A DNA stretch of 64,000 bases from an uncultured Verrucomicrobiota bacterium (GTDB taxonomy: Bacteria > Verrucomicrobiota > Verrucomicrobiia > Limisphaerales > UBA9464). Of this stretch, positions 27,593 to 35,297 are shown piece by piece. Both the position numbers and the translations under genes were made by a program. The stretch is from assembly GCA_903907995.1 (NCBI GenBank), contig CAIVQH010000023.1, positions 1-64,000 of the forward strand, written 5' to 3'. The notes beneath the pieces were generated by a model. It was not told the origin of the DNA. It saw only the letters and a list, made by a program, of their open reading frames with translations, and did not search any database. Numbering within the stretch: the stretch's first letter is position 1; each line of letters opens with the position of its first letter.

Positions 27593-28089
27593 GCAGCCTT
27601 GGAAGGATCACACTGCGGGAGGTCGAGTCTTCCGATCTCGACGCATTCTACCGGCATCAGCTCGACCCGGAAGCGATCCGGATGGCCGCCTTCGTCGGTG
27701 CCAACCGTGAGGACAGGACAGTTTTCAACGCCCATTGGAATAAAATCTTAACTTCGCCACAAAACAGCAATCGGACGATCGTTGCCGGGGAACAGGTCGC
27801 CGGTTACATCGCGTGTTATCCGCAGGGGGAACATCTGGAAGTCACCTATTGGCTGGGAAGTGAGTACTGGGGCCGAGGCCTGGCGACGGAAGCCCTCAAG
27901 CAGATGCTCCAAATGGTGCCAGCCCGGCCAATCATTGCCCGGGCGGCAACCGACAACCACGGCTCACTCCGAGTGCTGCAGAAATGCGGCTTTAAAATCA
28001 TCGGAACAGACAAGTGCTTCGCCAATGGCCGCGGCGTAGAAACGGAGGAATATCTCCTGCGCCTGGATGACGATCAGACACAGGAATGA
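27589..28089 (+). CDS. GNAT-family N-acetyltransferase (RimJ-like)
   Basis: Predicted 166-residue acyltransferase. It shows ITLREVESSDLDAFYRHQ at the N-terminus, VTYWLGSEYWGRGLATEALKQML (motif A, acetyl-CoA pyrophosphate loop) and NHGSLRVLQKCGFKIIG (motif B) as in RimJ/RimL-type enzymes. The acceptor could be a protein N-terminus or a small molecule. Its ATG overlaps the stop of the preceding remnant. Base composition is slightly more AT-rich than the neighbouring genes. Convergent with rtcA. Confidence 0.85.
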   Translation: MSSLGRITLREVESSDLDAFYRHQLDPEAIRMAAFVGANREDRTVFNAHWNKILTSPQNSNRTIVAGEQVAGYIACYPQGEHLEVTYWLGSEYWGRGLATEALKQMLQMVPARPIIARAATDNHGSLRVLQKCGFKIIGTDKCFANGRGVETEEYLLRLDDDQTQE

Positions 28090-28110
28090 CTCAAACCAAG
28101 CCGCTTTGCA

Positions 28111-29145
28111 TCAGTTCGCTTCGCCAGCCCGCCGGACCACGACTCGCCAGACCTTCTCGCTCTCCGGTTCGAAGGTGATCTCCACAGGAAGGAATTTCCG
28201 GATGATCGAGGCATTCGTGGTGGAGTGCAGCGACGGCTCGGTCGTACGGAAGGAACCGCCGCCCGCCAATGCCATGGGAATCAGGAGCTGATCAGCGAGA
28301 TGCTCATCCACTGGCACTCCAGCCTCCAGCCACGCGGACGCCATCTCTACCGCTTCGAGGGCCACCTGCTCCGGCAACCGCCCGCGATCGCCGAAGCCGC
28401 TGAAGACGCCAGTCACGTGCTCGGCATCAGCCTTGATGATCACGGCGTTCCCCGGACCGGGTGAATTCGTGACCGCTTCGACCGCGCATTCGTCGTCCTG
28501 AAAGCCGAGCCGTTCCCGGATGACCACCAGCTCCCGTCGGGCCACGTTTTCCGGCAGCCGTGAAGCGATCACGCGGGCACACCGTTGCCGGATGTCGCCG
28601 CGTTCCAGAACCGCGATTGGCGTCAATTGCGTCACCGGCTCGATCCGGGCCTGGAACTGGCCACCGCCCGCCGGGAAAAAGCCCGGCCGCCGAAGCTCCA
28701 GGTCCAGCTTCGGCCCCAGGCGCCGAATCATCGGCGCGAAGCTGAGCGCGAGAAAATCAAATGGCGGCGCGAGCGGATTGTGCGTGCCGCCTTCTAGCGT
28801 GAGCGTCGTGATCCCTTGGGCGGTGAGCAGCGGTGGCAACACGGTTTGCAGGACGAGGGTCGCGCTGCCCGCGGACCCGACCGCAAACCGGTAGTCGCCC
28901 GGCGTGACGGTGCCGGGCCAAAACTCAAGCGTGGTGGACCCCAGCATGGCCCCGATGGCTTCGGCCTGGCCAATGGCCATCGCCGCCTCCACACAGGTGA
29001 GATGCTGGCGCGCCAGTCCCGGCTTGGGCCGGCCGGCGCGGATGTTCTCCAGCAGGAAGGGCTGCCCCGTCACCAAGGCCAGTGCCAGTGAGGTTCGCAG
29101 AATCTGTCCGCCGCCTTCGCCTTGTGATCCGTCAATCGTCAGCAT
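28111..29145 (-). CDS. rtcA: RNA 3'-terminal phosphate cyclase
   Basis: Predicted 344-residue enzyme that converts RNA 3'-phosphate ends to 2',3'-cyclic phosphates using ATP, preparing them for RtcB ligation. Family motifs: TIDGSQGEGGGQILRTSLALA at the start, RPKPGLARQHLTCVEAA, GATLVL-like SAGSATLVLQTVLPPLL, FFPAGGGQF, and the C-terminal DEHLADQLLIPMALAGGGSF with the adenylated His. Length is standard. It follows rtcB after 105 bp that hold a hairpin and a half copy of the TTAATC repeat; GAGGGG 10 nt before the ATG is a good ribosome-binding site. Confidence 0.94.
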   Translation of the reverse strand: MLTIDGSQGEGGGQILRTSLALALVTGQPFLLENIRAGRPKPGLARQHLTCVEAAMAIGQAEAIGAMLGSTTLEFWPGTVTPGDYRFAVGSAGSATLVLQTVLPPLLTAQGITTLTLEGGTHNPLAPPFDFLALSFAPMIRRLGPKLDLELRRPGFFPAGGGQFQARIEPVTQLTPIAVLERGDIRQRCARVIASRLPENVARRELVVIRERLGFQDDECAVEAVTNSPGPGNAVIIKADAEHVTGVFSGFGDRGRLPEQVALEAVEMASAWLEAGVPVDEHLADQLLIPMALAGGGSFRTTEPSLHSTTNASIIRKFLPVEITFEPESEKVWRVVVRRAGEAN

Positions 29146-29168
29146 CTTAATTTTCCCCTCATCATCTG

Positions 29169-29193
29169 AATCCTAATCATCATCTTACTCCCT
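29169..29193. repeat. TTAATC-type repeat, half copy
   Basis: AATCCTAATCATCATCTTACTC matches one arm of the elements at 7292-7400 and 23590-23681, but the facing arm is absent. It lies in the rtcB-rtcA gap, within the leader of rtcA. Confidence 0.5.
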
Positions 29194-29198
29194 CCAAA

Positions 29199-29238
29199 GG
29201 GAACGCGGCGGCGGCACTACCTTCCTCACCGCGTTCCC
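29199..29238 (-). promoter_or_regulatory. Hairpin between rtcB and rtcA
   Basis: GGGAACGCGG (29199-29208) and its exact complement (29229-29238) flank a 20-nt spacer and begin 12 nt after the rtcB stop codon. On the minus strand the stem is followed by only three T residues, so it is more likely an RNA-processing or attenuating stem that protects the rtcB message than a full terminator. Confidence 0.5.
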
Positions 29239-29250
29239 TCCTGCCTTCTT

Positions 29251-30645
29251 TCAATCCTCCGGACGCTCCCCGTGCGGGGCCATCTTGACCAGCTTCGGGT
29301 CGAAGCGCCCGAGCACCTCCACCAGATCCGCCTGTGCGGCCATCACCTGGTGGATGTCCTTGTACACACCCGGCACCTCGTCCAGCCCGGCCGAGATCAG
29401 CTCCACACCGCGCTCCTGCAGGACCGGCTTCACCTGGTCCCAGCCAAAGGTAGCCATCGCCTTGGTGCGGCTCATCGCCCGGCCGGCCCCGTGCGAGGCC
29501 GACTGCAGCGACTCCGTCTGCCCCTTGCCGAGAACCAGATACCCGGGCGTGGCCATGGAGCCGGGGATGATTCCCATGACTCCGGCTCCGGCCGGCGTGG
29601 CACCCTTGCGGTGCACCACCACCTCGCGCTCGGTCCCGTCGATGACGTGACGCTCCTTCCACGCGAAGTTGTGGTGGTTCTCCACGTCCAGCAGGACCTG
29701 CAGGCCCAGATGCCTGGCGATATGCTGATGGATCATCGCGTGATTGGCCGCCGCATAGCGGCCCATCAGCTCCATCGCCGCCCAGTATTCCTGGCCCTCG
29801 GCCGAATCCAGCGACAGCCACGCCAGCCGGCGGTATTCCTGCGGCAGTCCGGCATGCTTCGCCATCGCCAGCTTGCTGTAATGGTCACACACGGCCGCCC
29901 CGGTTCCCCGGCTCCCGCTATGGCTGAGCAGCGCCACGTATTCGCCGGCCGGCAGCCCCTCGACCGCCTGCTCGTTGGTGAACACGCCGAACTCGACGAA
30001 GTGATTGCCGCTGCCGCTCGTCCCGAGCTGTCCCCAGGCGCGCTCCTTGTTCTGCAGCGTCACCGGGCTCACCGACCAGTCGGCATCCAGGACCTCATGC
30101 TGCCGACGCTGCTTGAACTTCGCGCCGATGCCGAACCGCGTCTCGGTTTCGATAGCCTTGACCAAGGCATCACGACGCGCACCCAGATCAGCCAGGGGCA
30201 GATCCAGCACGGTGAGCTTCATGCGGCAGGCAATATCGACACCGACCGCATAGGGAATCACTGCGTTGTCCGTCGCGAGGACGCCACCGATGGGCAGGCC
30301 ATAGCCAACGTGCGCGTCAGGCATGAGCGCACCCGCGACCGCGATGGGAAGCTGGCAGGCACGACGCATCTGGTTGAGGGCCTCGGACTCGAGGTTGTCA
30401 CCCCACTGCCGCCAGGGAACCGGCGTCTCCCGGATGGCGGGACCACGGTAGCTCAGCGCCTTCGCCAGCTCACCGCGCAGCGCATCCTCCAGGTAAGCCG
30501 CCGGCGCACCGACGACCGCCGCGACCTCGTCGGGCAGCTTCGTCGGATCAAATCCGCCTTCCACATAGGCACGGATGAAATCGAAAGCGCACTGGATCGG
30601 CGCGCCCGCAGGCACGCCTAACTTGGTAAGGTCTTGAGTGTTCAC
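29251..30645 (-). CDS. rtcB: RNA-splicing ligase RtcB
   Basis: Predicted 464-residue GTP-dependent ligase that joins 2',3'-cyclic phosphate (or 3'-phosphate) ends to 5'-OH ends in broken tRNA and other RNA. Key segments: MPDAHVGYGLPIGGVLAT, AVGVDIACRM (metal-binding Cys), GTSGSGNHFVEFG, ALLSHSGSRGTG, DVENHHNFAW, VHRKGATPAGAG and the C-terminal SHGAGRAMSRTKA. The predicted start is GTG, only 2 nt downstream of the transcription start implied by the sigma-54 promoter; a second GTG lies 30 nt further in. First gene of rtcBA. Confidence 0.94.
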   Translation of the reverse strand: MNTQDLTKLGVPAGAPIQCAFDFIRAYVEGGFDPTKLPDEVAAVVGAPAAYLEDALRGELAKALSYRGPAIRETPVPWRQWGDNLESEALNQMRRACQLPIAVAGALMPDAHVGYGLPIGGVLATDNAVIPYAVGVDIACRMKLTVLDLPLADLGARRDALVKAIETETRFGIGAKFKQRRQHEVLDADWSVSPVTLQNKERAWGQLGTSGSGNHFVEFGVFTNEQAVEGLPAGEYVALLSHSGSRGTGAAVCDHYSKLAMAKHAGLPQEYRRLAWLSLDSAEGQEYWAAMELMGRYAAANHAMIHQHIARHLGLQVLLDVENHHNFAWKERHVIDGTEREVVVHRKGATPAGAGVMGIIPGSMATPGYLVLGKGQTESLQSASHGAGRAMSRTKAMATFGWDQVKPVLQERGVELISAGLDEVPGVYKDIHQVMAAQADLVEVLGRFDPKLVKMAPHGERPED

Positions 30646-30658
30646 AATGATGTTTGAA

Positions 30659-30673
30659 GCAACGGTCGTGCCA
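30659..30673 (-). promoter_or_regulatory. Sigma-54 promoter of rtcBA
   Basis: On the minus strand TGGCAC-GACCG-TTGC matches the sigma-54 -24/-12 consensus (TGGCAC-N5-TTGC) at every position. The implied transcription start is near 30647. Its position next to an RtcR-type activator gene matches the known E. coli arrangement. Confidence 0.88.
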
Positions 30674-30715
30674 ACCGCTTCCTGGGATTTTAGGCAATTC
30701 TTTCAATTTATTTTC

Positions 30716-30728
30716 AATCAATGACTTA
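30716..30728. promoter_or_regulatory. IHF binding-site consensus
   Basis: AATCAATGACTTA fits WATCAANNNNTTR perfectly. It lies about 45-55 bp upstream of the -24 element in an AT-rich stretch, where a bend would bring RtcR to the sigma-54 holoenzyme. Confidence 0.6.
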
Positions 30729-30769
30729 CACGCAATTAATCAGCCGGAATACCGTCAATCCGATAGCCA

Positions 30770-30817
30770 TTGCGAAAGCAGAAAAGCGCCTATAAGCTAA
30801 TTTAAGCGAATAAAAGC
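30770..30817 (+). promoter_or_regulatory. Candidate rtcR promoter and phased AAGC repeats
   Basis: TTGCGA (30770) and TATAAG (30791) with a 15-bp spacer form a possible sigma-70-type promoter. AAGC recurs at 30794, 30804 and 30814, exactly 10 bp apart and so on the same DNA face, ending 7 nt before the rtcR ATG. They could be sites for RtcR (autoregulation plus enhancer for rtcBA) or another regulator. Confidence 0.4.
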
Positions 30818-30824
30818 TATTTTT

Positions 30825-32426
30825 ATGGCCCACCGAAAAACCGTCGTCATTGGGCTGCTCGGCAGCGTGCTGGATTCGGGCTTCCACGAGGAACGCTGGA
30901 AGAAATGGCGGCCGACCGTGTCGCTGGGCCAGCACGAGGACCTCCCCATCGCCCGGTTTGAGCTGATCCATCAGAGCACCCATGAACACATCGCCCGCTG
31001 TGTGGCGGCCGATCTCGGGCGGGTTTCCCCCGGCACCGATGTGAAGCTCACGGTCCACGATCTCAGCAATCCCTGGGACTTCGAGCAGGTGTACGGCGCG
31101 CTGCATGATTTCGCCCGGACGTATCCCTTCCGCCCGGAGACCGAGGACTACCTGGTCCACATCACGACCGGCACTCATGTGCAGCAGATCTGCCTGTTCC
31201 TGCTGACGGAGTCGCGGCACTTCCCTGCCCGGCTCTTGCAGAGCTCGCCGGCTGATCCGAAGCGTCGCACCGCCGAGGGCAAGCACAGCATCATCGACCT
31301 CGACCTTTCGAAGTATGACCGCATCGCCGCGCGGTTTCAGCGGGAGGCGCGCGACGCCGTGTCGTTCCTCAAGTCCGGTATCGAAACACGCAACGCACGG
31401 TTCAACCAGATGATCGAGCAGATCGAGTACGTGGCCATCAATTCCAAGGAACCCATGCTGCTCATGGGGCCGACCGGTGCCGGCAAGTCGCAGCTCGCCC
31501 GGCGCATCTATGAGCTGAAAAAGACCCGCCACCAGCTCGCCGGAAGTTTCGTGGAAGTGAACTGCGCGACGCTGCGCGGCGATTCCGCCATGTCCACCCT
31601 GTTCGGCCATGTGAAGGGCGCCTTCACCGGGGCCATGAAGGACCGCCCGGGCCTGCTGCGCAGCGCGAATGGGGGGCTGCTCTTTCTCGATGAGGTCGGC
31701 GAACTCGGCACCGATGAGCAGGCGATGCTGCTGCGGGCCCTGGAAGAAAAGCGCTTCCTCCCGCTGGGCGGCGACCGGGAGGTGGCCAGCGATTTCCTGC
31801 TCATCGCCGGCACAAACCGCGATCTCGCCACGGCCGTGAGCGAAGGACGCTTCCGCGAGGATCTATTGGCCCGCATGAACCTGTGGACCTTCAAGCTGCC
31901 CGGCCTCGCCGAGCGCCCGGAAGACATCGAGCCGAACCTGGACTTCGAGCTCGAACAGTTCGCCCGTCATACCTCGCGGCGCGTGACTCTGAGCCGGGAG
32001 GTCCGGGAGGAGTTCCTCGCCTTCGCGCGCTCTCCGTCGAGCCGGTGGAGCGCGAACTTCCGCGACCTGAATGCCTGCGTCACCCGCATGGCGACGCTTT
32101 CTCCCGGCGGCCGGATCGCCCGCGAGATCCTCGACGGCGAAATGGCTAGGCTCCGGACCGCGTGGGCGATGCCGACCAACCCGATTGATCCGGAGGCCGC
32201 CCTCACCGCCCTGCTGGGACCGAAGGCGCTGGTCGGGCTGGATTTGTTCGACCGGCAGCAGCTCGCGTTCGTGGTCCAGGTCTGCCGGGAATCCGCCACC
32301 CTCTCCGAGGCGGGCCGCCAGCTCTATGGCGTGACCCGCACCCAGCGCAAAGTCCCCAACGACGCCGACCGCCTGCGAAAGTATCTCGCCCGCTTCGACC
32401 TGGATTGGGATGCCATCAAGATTTGA
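30825..32426 (+). CDS. rtcR: RtcR, CARF-domain sigma-54 transcriptional activator
   Basis: Predicted 533-residue regulator of RNA repair. Residues 1 to about 180 are the RtcR-type CARF sensor domain (VVIGLLGSVLDSG at the start, YLVHITTGTHVQQICLFLL in the middle), thought to bind cyclic-phosphate RNA ends or cyclic oligonucleotides. The AAA+ domain has Walker A GPTGAGKS (about 215-222), the sigma-54 contact loop GAFTGA (265-270), Walker B GGLLFLDEVGEL and an arginine-finger region. The C-terminal 70 residues include a helix-turn-helix (ATLSEAGRQLYGVTRTQRK). Divergent from rtcBA. No good Shine-Dalgarno sequence precedes its ATG. Confidence 0.95.
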   Translation: MAHRKTVVIGLLGSVLDSGFHEERWKKWRPTVSLGQHEDLPIARFELIHQSTHEHIARCVAADLGRVSPGTDVKLTVHDLSNPWDFEQVYGALHDFARTYPFRPETEDYLVHITTGTHVQQICLFLLTESRHFPARLLQSSPADPKRRTAEGKHSIIDLDLSKYDRIAARFQREARDAVSFLKSGIETRNARFNQMIEQIEYVAINSKEPMLLMGPTGAGKSQLARRIYELKKTRHQLAGSFVEVNCATLRGDSAMSTLFGHVKGAFTGAMKDRPGLLRSANGGLLFLDEVGELGTDEQAMLLRALEEKRFLPLGGDREVASDFLLIAGTNRDLATAVSEGRFREDLLARMNLWTFKLPGLAERPEDIEPNLDFELEQFARHTSRRVTLSREVREEFLAFARSPSSRWSANFRDLNACVTRMATLSPGGRIAREILDGEMARLRTAWAMPTNPIDPEAALTALLGPKALVGLDLFDRQQLAFVVQVCRESATLSEAGRQLYGVTRTQRKVPNDADRLRKYLARFDLDWDAIKI

Positions 32427-32514
32427 GCCGGATTGGATAACCCATAAGCTCCTTCGGAAGGCAGTCGTAAACGTCGCTCGCGCCTGCGCCCGGTCTTCGT
32501 TAGAATGGCCCGTG

Positions 32515-35160
32515 ATGTCTTTCCTGCTCCGTTGCCTGCCATGGTTGCTGGTGCTGGGGTTGGCGCAGGCCGCGCAGGTGGAGTTCCGTGCACCGCACGC
32601 GGTGGCCTACGACCTGGAATCTCCGGCAACCAGCCAGTCCTCGGCCGCTTCGCCGTCCACAACGGACCTGGTTGCCCGCCCGGTCGGTGGCGGCAAGCCG
32701 GTGCGGATCACCTCGCGCCTCATCCTGCGCCTCGCGGACACGAATCAGCTGGCTGCCCTGGCCACGGCTCATGCCCTGACCATAATCCGCCCCTTCGATA
32801 GCCGGACCTTTCTGCTGTCGGCTGATAGCCCCCACCAGTCAGCGCTGGCCGCCGCCGCGCTGGCGAAGGTGCCCGGGGTCGAGGTGGCGATGCCGATCTT
32901 CCGCCGGCAGATTCGGAAGCATTTTGCCTACGGAGCGGCACCGAACGACCCCTATTACCCGCGCCAGCCCTACCTCGAAGCGCCCCTCACCAACGCACCT
33001 TTCCTCTCCATCGCGCCTGATCTCAACGTGCGCGGAGCATGGGCCTTCACGCACGGTGCCGGCGTGACCGTGGCCCTGGTCGATGACGGCATGGAGGTGG
33101 CTCACCCGGATCTCGTCGCGAACGCCACCGGCCCGCACCACAACTTCTTCACCGGCGCCAATGACGGCAACCACGACGGCAGCTTCAACTATCACGGTAC
33201 CGCCGTCGCCGGCCTCATCGCGGCCAGAGGGGACAACAAGCTGGGACTGAGCGGTGTCGCCCCCGCCGCGCGGCTGGCCAGCTGGCTTATTTTCAACTCG
33301 TTGGATGACACGCCAGACGACGCGGGGATGGCCTCCATGTTCAGCTTTGAACTGAAAGGGCCGGACGCCGTGGGCGTGCAGAACCATTCCTGGGGCAACT
33401 CCGATTTCGATGTGCTCCCTATCAGCCTGCCGGAACAGCTCGCCATCGCCCAGGCCGTGACGGAGGGCCGCAATGGTCTCGGAGTTGTCTACGTCCGCTC
33501 AGCCGGGAATGTCCGCGCGCAGGACTACAATTTCGCCCGCGGCGTCGGCGACGCCAATCTGGACGCCTACGCCAATGATCCCCACCAGATCACGGTGGCT
33601 GCCGTCCGCAACTCGGGACGGGTCAGCAGCTACAGCACCCCGGGGGCGTGCGTGCTCGTGGCGGCGATGGGCGGCGACATCGGGGACGCAACGTCGCCCG
33701 GCCTCCTGACCACCGATCGCGTCGGCTCGCTGGGTGCCAACCGGACCCAGAATCCGAATGATCCCCATTCCTGGGACTACGCTTTCGACAACACCGGGTT
33801 CATCGGCACGTCGGCCTCGGCCCCGCTGGTTTCGGGTGTGGTGGCGCTCATGCTGGCCGAAAATCCCAATCTGGGCTGGCGCGATGTGCAGCAGGCATTG
33901 GCGCTGGCTTCTCGGCATATCGACCTGGCGGACCCGGACCTCGCCACCAATGGCGCGGGCCTGATGTTGAGCCACAACGTCGGCTTCGGCATTCCGGATG
34001 CCGGCATGGCGGTGCGCCTTGCGCGGGACTGGAGCAACCGCCCGCCCGCCGTGGAACTGCACTACACCAACGCCACCCCGCAGGACATTCCCGATGACAG
34101 CCTGAAGGTCCACGTGACCGGGCCGGGCGTTTCCGATGGCTTCGGCCCCATTCCGGCCAGCGGCTCGGTCGGGCTGCATCCCGACCGCCCGACAGCCTCG
34201 CTGCCCCTGACCTACGTCGGCCTCGCCACCGCGCCCATCGGGGCCAATCTGAATGGCCAGGCCGCCCTGATTACCCAGAGCAGCGCCTTCGAAGCCCCCA
34301 TCAACAATGCCGCCGCCGCCGGGGCGGCCTTCGCGATTGTCGAGAACAGCCAGGGCACCACCGAGCGGCTGATCATGCGTGACACCTACTTCGCGAAAAT
34401 CCCGGCCGTACTGGTCGGCCACAACGACGGCGAGGCCTTGCGCTCTTTGTTTGCCACGAATTCCGCCGCCCGCGTGAACCTCGGCCTCGACTCGGCAAAC
34501 TACCCGTTCGCCATCACCGACACCTTAGTCGTCGAGCACGTACAGGTGCATGTCACCTGGTCGCATCCCCGCATGGCCGATCTGCGGGTCACGCTGCGGT
34601 CGCCGGCTGGCACGGTCAGCATCCTGCAGCGGCCAGGTGCGAGCACCAGCGCCGTGCAGAGTGAATGGACCTTTTCCACCGTGCATCACCTCGGCGAATC
34701 CAGCGTTGGCACCTGGACGGTCGCGATTACCGATGAGGACACCGGCATGACCGGCTCGGTGGATTCCGTCGAACTCATTCTCCACGGCACCCCCATCACG
34801 GATACGGACGCCGACGGCCTGGACGACGCCTGGGAGCTCGCCCACTTCGGCACCCTGAACTACGGCCCGCTGGACGATCCCGACCACGACGGCTGGAACA
34901 ACGCCGCCGAGCAAATGCGCGGCAGCGACCCCACCCGCAACGAAACGCCGTTGGCCATCGACATCATGCGTTCGCCCAATGGCCAGGTCCGCCTCAGCTG
35001 GCCGGGGCTGAACGCGACGCCTTTCGACGTCTTGCAAGGAAATCTGCCAGACGCGGCCTCCAACGTTCTTAAAACCGTCCCTGGCCACTTCCCGGAATCG
35101 GGCTTATGGCTGCCGGCAAGCGACGCGGCCCGCTATTTCCGGGTGCAGCAAACGCCCTGA
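32515..35160 (+). CDS. Secreted kexin-like S8 protease with P domain
   Basis: Predicted 881-residue exported subtilase. The chosen ATG opens a signal peptide (MSFLLRCLPWLLVLGLAQAAQ). A propeptide of about 150 residues precedes the S8 domain with catalytic D190 (ALVDDGMEVAHPD), H227 (YHGTAVAGL) and S433 (GTSASAPLVSGV). The DDG motif and the following proprotein-convertase P domain (about 665-755, TLVVEHVQVHVTWSHPRMADLRV) place it in the kexin-like S8B group. A PA-like insert (YVGLATAPIGANLNGQAALI) lies between them. After a DTDADGLDDAWE calcium-binding repeat comes a short beta tail ending AARYFRVQQTP. Confidence 0.88.
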   Translation: MSFLLRCLPWLLVLGLAQAAQVEFRAPHAVAYDLESPATSQSSAASPSTTDLVARPVGGGKPVRITSRLILRLADTNQLAALATAHALTIIRPFDSRTFLLSADSPHQSALAAAALAKVPGVEVAMPIFRRQIRKHFAYGAAPNDPYYPRQPYLEAPLTNAPFLSIAPDLNVRGAWAFTHGAGVTVALVDDGMEVAHPDLVANATGPHHNFFTGANDGNHDGSFNYHGTAVAGLIAARGDNKLGLSGVAPAARLASWLIFNSLDDTPDDAGMASMFSFELKGPDAVGVQNHSWGNSDFDVLPISLPEQLAIAQAVTEGRNGLGVVYVRSAGNVRAQDYNFARGVGDANLDAYANDPHQITVAAVRNSGRVSSYSTPGACVLVAAMGGDIGDATSPGLLTTDRVGSLGANRTQNPNDPHSWDYAFDNTGFIGTSASAPLVSGVVALMLAENPNLGWRDVQQALALASRHIDLADPDLATNGAGLMLSHNVGFGIPDAGMAVRLARDWSNRPPAVELHYTNATPQDIPDDSLKVHVTGPGVSDGFGPIPASGSVGLHPDRPTASLPLTYVGLATAPIGANLNGQAALITQSSAFEAPINNAAAAGAAFAIVENSQGTTERLIMRDTYFAKIPAVLVGHNDGEALRSLFATNSAARVNLGLDSANYPFAITDTLVVEHVQVHVTWSHPRMADLRVTLRSPAGTVSILQRPGASTSAVQSEWTFSTVHHLGESSVGTWTVAITDEDTGMTGSVDSVELILHGTPITDTDADGLDDAWELAHFGTLNYGPLDDPDHDGWNNAAEQMRGSDPTRNETPLAIDIMRSPNGQVRLSWPGLNATPFDVLQGNLPDAASNVLKTVPGHFPESGLWLPASDAARYFRVQQTP

Positions 35161-35228
35161 TTGCGGGCGAGACGCCACTTCTTGAATTCCCCGCCACCTC
35201 TCCCCGGTCGAAGCTGCGCACGAGTAAA

Positions 35229-35269
35229 TTGACGCGCTTCCGTTTGGATCGAAATTATTCGCAATAATT
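35229..35269 (+). promoter_or_regulatory. Candidate promoter with AT-rich palindrome
   Basis: TTGACG, an 18-bp spacer and AATTAT could form a promoter for the DUF1592 gene. The -10 region overlaps the perfect palindrome AATTATT-CGC-AATAATT (35253-35269), a possible operator, 28 nt before the start codon. Confidence 0.35.
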
Positions 35270-35297
35270 CGCGCTGCTCGTGCGTCATTAGGTGTCC

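Noticed and set aside
29199-29238. The rtcB-rtcA hairpin as a strong intrinsic terminator
   Set aside because: Only three T residues follow the stem on the transcribed strand, unlike the clear terminators at 26100 and 51404.
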